NCBI GenBank assembly: GCA_934096075.1
Contig: CAKOLN010000004.1
Location: 1 to 64,000, forward strand
DNA: 64,000 nucleotides
Direction: 5' to 3'
From: an uncultured Bacilli bacterium
GTDB taxonomy: Bacteria; Bacillota_I; Bacilli_A; RF39; UBA660
Below the pieces are notes generated by a model, which was given only the letters and a program-made list of their open reading frames with translations, made no database searches and had not been told where the DNA came from. Position 1 is the stretch's first letter; every line of letters starts with the position of its first letter. Below are positions 36,358 through 44,705 of the stretch, in pieces. A program made the translations under genes and the position numbers.

Positions 36358-36701
36358 AATTTCATCACTCCCAGTGCGGTTAATTCATTACTTGTTTCAT
36401 AAAAACAATTATTATAATCATATTGATTTATTATTGATTTTACTTCTTCATTGCTTAAACTACATAGAGTCGTTTTGCCCAAATTATTTCTTACAATATC
36501 ATTTATTTCCATCAGTGCTTCAATTCCTTTCAAATCAATTGCATTTACTTTATCTAAATTTATTACTACATATTTTATTCCATGCTTTAGTACAACTGGA
36601 ACGCATTCATCTATAAATTTATTAACATTATCTTTTGTCAGTAAACCATCTAATCTTATAAAAAATATACCTTTCTTAAATTCCATTTCAATTTTAAGCA
36701 T
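36354..36701 (-). CDS. spoIIAA: STAS-domain SpoIIAA-like protein without the phospho-serine
   Basis: A 115-residue STAS-fold protein. Layout and length match SpoIIAA, the anti-anti-sigma factor of sigma-F (B. subtilis is 117 residues). The phosphorylation loop, DSSG with Ser58 in B. subtilis, is here D56-L57-K58-G59, so the serine is replaced by Lys. The kinase gene spoIIAB is absent. GAGGT precedes the ATG. Two Spo0A-box-like sequences lie upstream. Role inferred from synteny. Confidence 0.75.
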   Translation of the reverse strand: MLKIEMEFKKGIFFIRLDGLLTKDNVNKFIDECVPVVLKHGIKYVVINLDKVNAIDLKGIEALMEINDIVRNNLGKTTLCSLSNEEVKSIINQYDYNNCFYETSNELTALGVMKL

Positions 36702-36751
36702 TTTTGTACCTCGTAATCAATATAGTTTATTTTTTATGATTTTTATACATA

Positions 36752-36785
36752 TTCGACAAATAAAGCAAATTATTTCGTTCGACTT
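36752..36785 (-). promoter_or_regulatory. putative Spo0A boxes upstream of spoIIAA
   Basis: On the minus strand TTTGTCGAA (36752-36760) matches the 0A-box consensus TGTCGAA, and AAGTCGAA (36778-36785, within the end of the upstream gene) is a second, weaker copy 26 nt away. Spo0A activates spoIIA in Bacillus. The location, about 50 nt before the start codon, fits. Confidence 0.6.
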
Positions 36786-37939
36786 TTTTTGATATTTTTT
36801 ATAATAAGGTAGCTTCCAATTATAAACATTAGAATAATTAATGATAGCAGTAAATAATATTTATCAGTACTTTCTTTTGTAGTTTCTTTTGTTTTTATAT
36901 CATTGTAAGCAACCGTACTTTTTGGTGTTTCGATTAATGTGTCATTCTTTTTAATTTCAACTGTTTCTTCAGGTAGATTTAAATTATAATTAGTTTCAAA
37001 ACTCTTGGTATTATCGATAGGTTGATAAGAAAACTCTTCTTTTGAAATTTCAGTTTTATTATTATCTTCTGTTTTCTCTTCAATGTTACTTGACTCATCT
37101 GGTTGATTATTTATTTCTACTTTTTCTTTAATTATAATTTTAAACTTTTCTTCATCTTTAATATATCCTTCTAAATCTTTATAGTAACCGGGTGCATATA
37201 TTCTTTCTAATGAATAACATTTATACAGAGTATCTTTATATTTATAAAGTATAGTTTTTATATCTATATCTTCATTATACATTTTTTCCATATTTATTTT
37301 TATTTCCAAAGTACATATATTACCTTCACAGTTGTTTTCCATAAATTCATTATATGAATAAAAAGCATTTAAAGATATTTCATTTGTAAGCATTAATTGA
37401 AACCTCATACCTAGAAATTCTTTATTTAAGTTTATGTATCTAATAGTTATTTTAAAATTACTTGCATCAACTGTATTCGGAAAATCAATATTTATTTCTT
37501 CGAAATTCTTAAGTGACATATATGTTTCATCATTATGATCAGCTATTTTTTTATAACTATTATTAATTTTAAAAGGGATGTTTTCATTTTCATTTGTTGT
37601 AAAATTTAAATCAATTATATTTACTGTTTCATTATAATTTACAAAAAATCCATTTATTTTTAATTTGTTAAAAAATTGTCTATGAAAATTTATATTTGGA
37701 TTAAATTCTTCAATTATTCTTCCTTCTTTATCATCAGGTTTATCCATACTATACTTGTAATCAGTATATAAAAAATTAGATTTATCAAAATATTCACAAC
37801 TGTTTTCAACATCACTTTCATAACGAATGTCCTTTTCAACTAGTTTATACCATTTGTACTCCACCTCACTTTCTTTCTCTTCTGCATTTATTATTGGTAT
37901 AAACAATAATAATGTAATAAATAATAATACTTTTTTCAT
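36770..37939 (-). CDS. surface protein with signal peptide and C-terminal anchor
   Basis: A 389-residue protein. It has a signal peptide (MKKVLLFITLLLFIPIINAEE), an external domain starting YKWYKLVEKDIRYE with Cys residues (VENSCEYF, ENNCEGNICTLEI), a Ser/Thr/Glu-rich linker (about 280-350) and a C-terminal membrane helix with a short basic tail. No family recognised. GGAGA precedes ATG 37939. Two TTGTCGTA sites lie upstream. Confidence 0.6.
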   Translation of the reverse strand: MKKVLLFITLLLFIPIINAEEKESEVEYKWYKLVEKDIRYESDVENSCEYFDKSNFLYTDYKYSMDKPDDKEGRIIEEFNPNINFHRQFFNKLKINGFFVNYNETVNIIDLNFTTNENENIPFKINNSYKKIADHNDETYMSLKNFEEINIDFPNTVDASNFKITIRYINLNKEFLGMRFQLMLTNEISLNAFYSYNEFMENNCEGNICTLEIKINMEKMYNEDIDIKTILYKYKDTLYKCYSLERIYAPGYYKDLEGYIKDEEKFKIIIKEKVEINNQPDESSNIEEKTEDNNKTEISKEEFSYQPIDNTKSFETNYNLNLPEETVEIKKNDTLIETPKSTVAYNDIKTKETTKESTDKYYLLLSLIILMFIIGSYLIIKNIKKSRTK

Positions 37940-37982
37940 GTATCTCCTTTCTAGAAGACTTTTATTGCCCTCTAAATATATA

Positions 37983-38029
37983 TACGACAAAAGTATGGTC
38001 AATCGCTTTTTTATTTTTACATTGTCGTA
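37983..38029. promoter_or_regulatory. paired TACGACAA / TTGTCGTA sites
   Basis: TACGACAA (37983-37990) and TTGTCGTA (38022-38029) are inverted 8-bp copies 31 nt apart, upstream of the surface-protein gene. They differ from a Spo0A box (TTGTCGAA) by one base and may be Spo0A sites. Confidence 0.35.
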
Positions 38030-38054
38030 AAGTTTACAGTAAAGTGTTTTTACA

Positions 38055-38081
38055 TATTAAAAGAGCAAATTAATTGCTCTT
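38055..38081 (-). terminator. terminator after the BclA-like gene
   Basis: AAGAGCAA and TTGCTCTT (38061-38081) form a perfect 8-bp stem, 5-nt loop; minus-strand TTAATA follows. Confidence 0.6.
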
Positions 38082-38089
38082 ATGTATGA

Positions 38090-38572
38090 TTAAACTGATT
38101 CAGTTAATGTTATATAGGCATTTAGTGTGTCTGCTGGTAATGTTACATTTGCTGTATAGACGGATACTCTCATTGTTATTACATCGCCTGCATTTAAATT
38201 TAGTATTATACTTGAAGATAAGTCTCCTGATTCATTTGATATTGTTAATCTAGTAGAAGCATTTTCTACTCCATTTATGTATAAACTTAGAGCTGAGTTT
38301 TGACCAGCTGATGCATTAAATCCATAATTTATTAGGTATCTGCCAGATTCATTAACAGTTATGCTTTCTCCAGTAACTGTTGCGTTTCTAAAACTATTTG
38401 AAGTATTAAAAGTAACAAATTGATTTACTGCACTTAGTGTTTGCGCTGTGGTACTTCTTAGTTGTGCAACTGATGTGTTATCTACTTCATCAAAGCAACA
38501 ACATCCTGAATTTATATGATTTTGATTGTATTCTTGTACTTTGCAATATGCTCGCATGTATGAATTGTTCAT
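38090..38572 (-). CDS. BclA C-terminal/TNF-like domain spore-surface protein
   Basis: A 160-residue protein. The N-terminal 40 residues include a Cys triplet (SGCCCFDEV). The rest is a jelly-roll of the BclA-C/C1q/TNF type: TAQTLSAVNQFVTFNT, GRYLINYGFNASAG, LSLYINGVENAST, LNAGDVITMRVS. Such domains form trimers on exosporia or phage tails. No collagen repeat is present. GGGTGA precedes the ATG. In a spore-forming genome a coat or exosporium role is likely. Confidence 0.65.
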   Translation of the reverse strand: MNNSYMRAYCKVQEYNQNHINSGCCCFDEVDNTSVAQLRSTTAQTLSAVNQFVTFNTSNSFRNATVTGESITVNESGRYLINYGFNASAGQNSALSLYINGVENASTRLTISNESGDLSSSIILNLNAGDVITMRVSVYTANVTLPADTLNAYITLTESV

Positions 38573-38649
38573 TTATTCACCCTTCTTCCTGTTTATAATT
38601 TTAAATCTATTTATAATTTTATTATATATATTTTTCATGTGCCATCCTT

Positions 38650-38671
38650 CTAGAAATATTACTATTTCTAG
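38650..38671. repeat. inverted repeat upstream of the BclA-like gene
   Basis: CTAGAAATA and TATTTCTAG form a perfect 9-bp stem with loop TTAC between the dehydrogenase stop and the BclA-like gene. It may be the dehydrogenase terminator or an operator. Confidence 0.4.
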
Positions 38672-38731
38672 TATATATTATGAATTTATATTTTATTTGT
38701 AAGGGCAATAGATAGAAAAAAAGAACTTTAT

Positions 38732-39763
38732 TTAGTTCTTCATATTAGGTTTAAATATTATTTTTATAGCATCATCTTTTCCACTTGTAAGTCTTTCAAA
38801 TGACTCTTGTGCTTTTTCTAGAGGTACTATATCATCTATATATTTAGTTACATCTAGTTGTTTATCTTTTATTAATTCAATTGTTCTGTCAAAATCAAAT
38901 TCGCTATACGCAATAGAACCTTTCATTGTTATTTCTCCCATTACTGGTATGACTGTTGGTACTGTAACAGGTGTCATTGATACTCCTACTAAAATTATTG
39001 TACCTCCATTTTTAGTTAGTAACATGCTTTCAGTAACAGCTCCACTATTACCACAACATTCAATTACTTTATCAAATCCACCATTTGTTTTCTCTTTAAG
39101 ACTAGGAATAGTTTTGTCATCTAACGCATTATAGTATTCATCTACATAACCATATTTTAGTGATTTTTCTCCACGAGATGAGTTTGTTTCAAGTAGTGTT
39201 ACATAAGTAGCTCCTTCTTTTTTAGCAAATTCAGCAGCCATAAGTCCAATGATACCACCACCAATTATACATACTTTATCTCCAACCATTATATTTGCAA
39301 GTTTTACTGCGTGTAAACTAACAGCGGATGGTTCAACCATACAAGCTTCTTCATCTATTACTTCTTCTGGTAATTTTCTTACCATTTTTGCATGACAACT
39401 AGATACTTCTGCATATCCACCACTATAGTCTAAAGATAGACCAACTGCATGAGTCCAAGTATCAGTACAATATTGTGGATTACCACTTTTACAAGCATCA
39501 CAATTTTCGCAAGGACTTATTGGTAAACCTGTAATTCTATCACCAACACTTAAGTCAGTTCTTTCTCCTGGATCAATAACTGTACCACTAAATTCGTGTC
39601 CCATTACTAGTCCATTTGGATTACCCATATTCCAATAATGAATATCAGAACCACATATTCCGCAGGTATTAACTTTAAATATTACTCTTTTACCATCTTT
39701 AACTGGTTCTTCTTTTTCTACTATTTCAAGAGTTTTTACTCCTTTTAATTCTACACATTTCAT
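38732..39763 (-). CDS. zinc-dependent alcohol/polyol dehydrogenase (MDR family)
   Basis: A 343-residue medium-chain dehydrogenase. CGICGSDIH and GHEFSG bind catalytic zinc; CENCDACKSGNPQYC is the structural zinc lobe; GGGIIGLMAAEFAKKEGA is the NAD(P) Rossmann motif. Sorbitol, threonine or butanediol dehydrogenases look alike, so the substrate is not assigned. Apparently monocistronic. Confidence 0.88.
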   Translation of the reverse strand: MKCVELKGVKTLEIVEKEEPVKDGKRVIFKVNTCGICGSDIHYWNMGNPNGLVMGHEFSGTVIDPGERTDLSVGDRITGLPISPCENCDACKSGNPQYCTDTWTHAVGLSLDYSGGYAEVSSCHAKMVRKLPEEVIDEEACMVEPSAVSLHAVKLANIMVGDKVCIIGGGIIGLMAAEFAKKEGATYVTLLETNSSRGEKSLKYGYVDEYYNALDDKTIPSLKEKTNGGFDKVIECCGNSGAVTESMLLTKNGGTIILVGVSMTPVTVPTVIPVMGEITMKGSIAYSEFDFDRTIELIKDKQLDVTKYIDDIVPLEKAQESFERLTSGKDDAIKIIFKPNMKN

Positions 39764-39831
39764 TTATCTTCACCAATATTATGGTAACATTAAAACCTAA
39801 TTATTACTAATTTATATTGAATTTTTTACAC

Positions 39832-41544
39832 TTAATTAACACTTTTTTTAATTAAAGTTTTAGTTTTTTCATCAAATGCTATATTTTCTATACCAAATAA
39901 AGTAATTTTTATTTCATTTAATAAATTACCTGTATTCATTAGATCTATTTTTTTATTATTTATGTATCTTTGTCTATATTTTTGTTTTTCTTCTTCATCA
40001 GTAAATAGTATATCTAAGAATAATTCTAATCTTTCTTTTTCATCTTTAGTTTCAGCTAGAAGTAATGCTTTATTTTTTATTTCTTTACTTATACATGTAT
40101 CATTAAGTTTATGTGACATTTCAATTAATCTAGCAAATAATTTTATATTTAATAACAATTCTTCAAAGTTTATTTCTCCATTAGGCATTCTAAATTCTAT
40201 TGTATTTTTTACCACACCACCAATGTTTTTTAAATTCATTCCTTTGTACCTACTATTATTTACTTTTTCAAATACATCCTTAATAGAACCATTTAATTCA
40301 TTTTCATCAAAAAGTCCTTCATCAACTGCTTTTATATAATTCTTTTTTGTTTTTGAAGCATATCTTTTTACACCTATTCTTTTAATTGTTTTTGCTTTAT
40401 CACTAATGTAATACAATATATCTTCAGCATTTGTATACAAATAAATTAGCATTAAAAAGTCTTCTCTTCTATTTAAGTAAGAAGCACCAATGTGAATATG
40501 TCCGCCACAAGTTTTGTCTGTGTAAAAATTATATTTTTTTAGTAGTTCACATACATTTTTTAAAGTATTTATATCTTCAGGTGTATATCTTATTACTGGA
40601 CTTGTTATTTCAAATCCTTTTCTTACAGATGAATCTCTTTTTATTCGATAAGATTTAAATATATTTTTTAAACCACGATAGTCTCCTATTTTTTTATTAC
40701 AACATTCAAGTTCAATACCTATAGTTATATCTTCACTTATTTTTATGCCAGGTAAATCATTTAAATTTTTTGACTCCGTTTGTTCATTTGTTAATAAGAA
40801 ATCTATCATTTTTTTATCATCTAACATTTGTATTAATTTTATTTTAAGTTCATTATTTTCTACCTTTTTTATAAGATTTAATCTGAATTTTTTTACTTTT
40901 ATTTCTTTAAATTTGTTTATTATAAAGTCCTCATCTTTAGTTCCAATAACTAAATCTGACCTATAATCACTATATTCTGGAAGTGATGCATAATATTTAA
41001 TTTTCTCATTATCTTTAAGTAGCAGTATTACATCAACTTTATCTTTTATTTTTTCTAAATTGTTTATATACTCTTCTTTTGATTTTTCACTTAAAGTTTG
41101 TATTATTAATTTTCTGTAAAATGAGGAATGTATGAATAAATCCATACACTTTTTTCTTACTCTTTCACTTTGTATAGTTGCGATTATTTTATATACATAA
41201 AGTTGGTCTATTTTATCATGACATATTTTTAATATTTGATATTTATATCCATTATTTTCATTAAGTGTTAAAGAATAAATTTTATTTCCATCTATATGTT
41301 TTGCGATATCTTTGATTATATTTAGTCTTTCTTGTAAATTAAAGTTTTGTAAATAATAATATAGATTTTGATGTCTTAGTAAATGACAATATTTTCTTTT
41401 TTCTTCTTCTGTTAGATATTGAAATATAAAATTTATTTTAATTTCATGTTGATTTATTATTTTTTCTATTAATTCTTCTCTTGTAGTTATTTTTGTTACA
41501 TCTAAGTCACATATGTTTTTAGCATAATTTATTAATTCTTCCAT
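39832..41544 (-). CDS. putative amidoligase with long helical N-terminal region
   Basis: A 570-residue protein. The C-terminal half (about 270-510) has amidoligase_2 motifs: GIELE (276-280), EITSP (312-316), CGGHIHIG (346-353) and NTIEFRMPNG. This glutamine-synthetase-like fold forms amide bonds, for example on peptides or cell-wall components. Residues 1-265 are helical and Lys-rich, without a recognised family. No cognate substrate gene (GAT or peptide) is adjacent. The role is unknown. Confidence 0.7.
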   Translation of the reverse strand: MEELINYAKNICDLDVTKITTREELIEKIINQHEIKINFIFQYLTEEEKRKYCHLLRHQNLYYYLQNFNLQERLNIIKDIAKHIDGNKIYSLTLNENNGYKYQILKICHDKIDQLYVYKIIATIQSERVRKKCMDLFIHSSFYRKLIIQTLSEKSKEEYINNLEKIKDKVDVILLLKDNEKIKYYASLPEYSDYRSDLVIGTKDEDFIINKFKEIKVKKFRLNLIKKVENNELKIKLIQMLDDKKMIDFLLTNEQTESKNLNDLPGIKISEDITIGIELECCNKKIGDYRGLKNIFKSYRIKRDSSVRKGFEITSPVIRYTPEDINTLKNVCELLKKYNFYTDKTCGGHIHIGASYLNRREDFLMLIYLYTNAEDILYYISDKAKTIKRIGVKRYASKTKKNYIKAVDEGLFDENELNGSIKDVFEKVNNSRYKGMNLKNIGGVVKNTIEFRMPNGEINFEELLLNIKLFARLIEMSHKLNDTCISKEIKNKALLLAETKDEKERLELFLDILFTDEEEKQKYRQRYINNKKIDLMNTGNLLNEIKITLFGIENIAFDEKTKTLIKKSVN

Positions 41545-41591
41545 ATTTTCCCCCGTTCAGGGATGTATTATAGTATAGTTTAGTGCTTAAG

Positions 41592-42755
41592 TCAAATGTT
41601 GATAACATTGATATTACCATTAAGTATATCTTTTAAATAGTTAGTCATTCTACCAAAGAAGTTTGTTTTTTTTATGTCTTCTTTTACTATTAAATTATAG
41701 TTTACTAAGTTATTGTTGTACTGTAGTGTAAGAGTACCTACTACATCTCCTTTTTTTAATGGTGCGGATACTTCATTTAGGTGCATATCATATTTATATT
41801 TTATATCTTTAGTGTTTTTATCTAGTATTACATTTACATCTTTTTCTAGGTAATAATTTACTTGTCTTTTTTTAGCATTGTCAATAAATATTGTACCTAA
41901 AGGTTTATCACTTTTTACTAAGGTTTCTTTATAAAAATTACTAAAAGCATATTCCATCATATTTATCGTATCTGTATTTCTGTCTTCTTTTTCTTTTGCA
42001 TTCATTACTACTGTTATTAATCTCATGTCATTTCTTTTCATTGTACCAGTTAAACAATAACCTGCTTTGTCTGTGAATCCTGTTTTAAGACCATCAAGGC
42101 CACTATAGAATCTTATTAATGAGTTAGTGTTAACAAGCCAGATACTTTTACCATTTTGATGTGTTATAGTTGTTTCATATGTTCCAGTTATTTCTAATAT
42201 GTTTTCATGTTTTAATAATTCACTTGCGATTAAAGCCATGTCTTTAGCAGATGAGTAGTGTCCTTCAGTATCAAGTCCATGTGGATTCATAAAGTTGGTA
42301 TGAGTACATCCTAATTCTTTAGCACGCTTATTCATCATATTTACAAAGTTTTCTACAGTTCCACCTATTTTTTCTGCCATTGCAACAGATGCATCATTAG
42401 CTGAACCTATACCTATTGATGTTACTAATTCTTTTACTGTACTTTTAGAGTTTTCTTCTAAATATATTTGACTTCCACCCATATTTGCAGCATTTTTACT
42501 TATCAATACTTCATCATCGTATTTTAAATTTCCTTTATCTATTTCTTCCATTATAAGTAAAAGTGTCATTATTTTTGTCATGGAAGCTGGTGCCATTTCT
42601 TTTTCGGCATCTTTTTCAAATAATACTTTATTAGTACTTGCTTCCATTATTATTCCTGCTTCACTATTTAATGTGACTGCACTTGGTTCTTCTTCACATT
42701 TATATATTCCAATACATAAAAATAAAGAGATAAACAATATAATTAATTTTTTCAT
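41592..42755 (-). CDS. dacF: D-alanyl-D-alanine carboxypeptidase (DacF type)
   Basis: A 387-residue secreted penicillin-binding protein. It has a signal peptide ending near residue 20, PASMTKIM (SxxK), GSANDAS (SxN) and LKTGFT (KTG), then the C-terminal domain. All catalytic motifs are intact, unlike the paralogue at 7814-8878. It removes terminal D-Ala from stem peptides, and DacF acts in the forespore in Bacillus. ATG 42755 follows AGAGGTG. Confidence 0.88.
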   Translation of the reverse strand: MKKLIILFISLFLCIGIYKCEEEPSAVTLNSEAGIIMEASTNKVLFEKDAEKEMAPASMTKIMTLLLIMEEIDKGNLKYDDEVLISKNAANMGGSQIYLEENSKSTVKELVTSIGIGSANDASVAMAEKIGGTVENFVNMMNKRAKELGCTHTNFMNPHGLDTEGHYSSAKDMALIASELLKHENILEITGTYETTITHQNGKSIWLVNTNSLIRFYSGLDGLKTGFTDKAGYCLTGTMKRNDMRLITVVMNAKEKEDRNTDTINMMEYAFSNFYKETLVKSDKPLGTIFIDNAKKRQVNYYLEKDVNVILDKNTKDIKYKYDMHLNEVSAPLKKGDVVGTLTLQYNNNLVNYNLIVKEDIKKTNFFGRMTNYLKDILNGNINVINI

Positions 42756-42806
42756 AAACACCTCTTAATAAATGGTATTCTTTTTATTCTTTTAAATTAC
42801 TAAAAA

Positions 42807-42828
42807 AATATGTAATTTCTTACATATT
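42807..42828. repeat. inverted repeat in the divergent dacF-vanY region
   Basis: AATATGTAA and TTACATATT form a perfect 9-bp inverted repeat with loop TTTC between two divergent cell-wall genes. It may be an operator controlling both. Confidence 0.4.
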
Positions 42829-42957
42829 AAATAAATTTGAATGAGAGCCGGTTAATATTAAATATTATGTTAATTTTAAGTTTTGATATTGTGTAAAATT
42901 GCTAAAATTAAAGAGATATTTTATTTAAAAAGTAGTATAATTAATGTAGGTGGTATC

Positions 42958-43938
42958 ATGAGAAGGAAAAAGAAGATTAAAGTTAATTTTGGAAATATAT
43001 TTATTTTATTATTAGTTATTTGTCTTGGTGTGTTTGGTATTAAAAGTTTGTATAAATTTTTAAATAATGATAAAGAAATTAATACTAGTAATACTGATAC
43101 AGGAAAAACTAAGAAAGAAGATGATGCTATTAAAGATAAGTTAACTGAATTAGGTTATTCTAAAGAAGAAAGTAATACTATTAAAAGCAATATGAGTAAT
43201 GAAGAAATTAATAAGATAGATAAAAAGTATGATTATTTGAGTGAGTTTTCTAAGGTTAAGTATTTTCATATAGAGAATATTGAAAGATATATAGATTATA
43301 AGAATAAAAATAGTGATTTAAGTACGGAAGAAATTATTATGAATGTTAATACTGATTTAGACCATGAATATTATACTAATATGAGAGAAGTAAGTGAACC
43401 GGATGATTTATTAGTTTTAGTTAACAAGTATCATATACTTCCTAGTGGAATAGAGCCTAAGAATTTAGTTAATATTGAAGGACAAAGAATGGAAAAAACA
43501 GCTGCTGAAGCTATGGAAAATATGGTTAGTCAAATGAGAAATGATGGATTAAATATTATTTTACAAAGTGGTTATAGAAGTGAAGATTTGCAAACTAGAA
43601 TATATAATAGAAATGTAAACGAAAGAGGTAGAGAAAACGCTGATAAGTATTCTGCTAGACCTAATTCAAGTGAACATCAAACTGGTCTTGCGATGGATTT
43701 AAGTACAGATGGGACATTAGAGGAATATTTTGAAGATACACCTCAGTTTGAATGGCTACAACAAAATGCTCATAAATATGGTTTTATAATGAGATATCCT
43801 AAAGATAAAGTATATATGACTGGATATGAGTATGAACCTTGGCATTATAGATATGTTGGTGTTGAAGTAGCAACTATTATTAAAAATGAAAATCTTACAT
43901 ATGAAGAATATTGTGTTAAATATAGAGGCCTTTATTAA
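42958..43938 (+). CDS. VanY/DacY-type D,D-carboxypeptidase
   Basis: A 326-residue protein with an N-terminal membrane anchor (about residues 10-28), a charged helical spacer and a C-terminal zinc peptidase: SGYRSEDLQ, SSEHQTGLAMDLS (H and D ligands) and EPWHYRYVG (third ligand). It trims D-Ala from the wall. ATG 42958 follows GGTGGT, with TATAAT at 42936-42941. A terminator overlaps its stop. Confidence 0.88.
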   Translation: MRRKKKIKVNFGNIFILLLVICLGVFGIKSLYKFLNNDKEINTSNTDTGKTKKEDDAIKDKLTELGYSKEESNTIKSNMSNEEINKIDKKYDYLSEFSKVKYFHIENIERYIDYKNKNSDLSTEEIIMNVNTDLDHEYYTNMREVSEPDDLLVLVNKYHILPSGIEPKNLVNIEGQRMEKTAAEAMENMVSQMRNDGLNIILQSGYRSEDLQTRIYNRNVNERGRENADKYSARPNSSEHQTGLAMDLSTDGTLEEYFEDTPQFEWLQQNAHKYGFIMRYPKDKVYMTGYEYEPWHYRYVGVEVATIIKNENLTYEEYCVKYRGLY

Positions 43939-43942
43939 GGTC
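43927..43942 (+). terminator. terminator overlapping the vanY stop
   Basis: GGCCTT, TATT, AAGGTC form a 6-bp stem containing the TAA stop, followed by TTTTCTTTT. Confidence 0.7.
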
Positions 43943-44696
43943 TTTTCTTTTGTTTAAATGGTCTAAAGTATTTCTTTTTCTTTATAAATATAAAATAAAA
44001 TATTATTGAAGATATAATTAATCCTAAAAATATTAATCCAATTATAATAAGTTTTAGTTCAAAACTAGTAAATTTTTTATTATCAAATATACTAGTTTTT
44101 TTATTTGAAGTATTGTCTTTTAATTCCTTTATTACCTTTATTTTATATGTACTTGAATGTTTTTTATCTCCGCTTATTACTTTAATTGTTATTACATTTT
44201 CTTTATTTTTAAGAGATGTATCACCTTTTAAAGTAACTGTTTCTAAGGGTGTATTTGTTTCATAGTATATATTAAGCCTATCATTAGTTTTAACTTTTAT
44301 TTCATATTCATAAACAAATTCATTAAAATTTATCTCATAATCATTTATAATTAAATTCTTTAAGTTAGAGTTTGCTTTATCATAAGTTATGTTACCTCTT
44401 GTTATGTTTAAAGTATATCTTTCTACTTCGATATCATTTATATATGATATTATTTCTATTACATTTAATCCTTCTTTTAAACTTTTACTACCAGAACCTG
44501 TGATTACTTCATTATCATCTTTATCAACCACTATAGTTATTATTTCTATGTTTGATGGTACGAATACATTATATACTTTTGTGTTTTTATTAAATTCGGG
44601 TATCAACATATTATTATTTATACTTATATTATTAAGAGCATATAAGTTGAAAATAAAAGAAAAAAAGATAGTTAATAGAAATAATATTTTTTTCAT
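43935..44696 (-). CDS. cadherin-like beta-sandwich protein, membrane anchored
   Basis: A 253-residue protein with a signal peptide (first 20 residues), two repeats of the bacterial cadherin-like beta-sandwich type (each with LIPEFNKNTKVYNVFVP- or LIINDYEINFNEFVYEYEI-style starts and ...YTLNITRG / ...TYKIKVIKE ends), and a C-terminal membrane helix plus basic tail. It would be displayed outside the cell. It overlaps vanY convergently by 4 bp. Confidence 0.75.
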   Translation of the reverse strand: MKKILFLLTIFFSFIFNLYALNNISINNNMLIPEFNKNTKVYNVFVPSNIEIITIVVDKDDNEVITGSGSKSLKEGLNVIEIISYINDIEVERYTLNITRGNITYDKANSNLKNLIINDYEINFNEFVYEYEIKVKTNDRLNIYYETNTPLETVTLKGDTSLKNKENVITIKVISGDKKHSSTYKIKVIKELKDNTSNKKTSIFDNKKFTSFELKLIIIGLIFLGLIISSIIFYFIFIKKKKYFRPFKQKKRP

Positions 44697-44705
44697 AAGT
44701 CTCCT

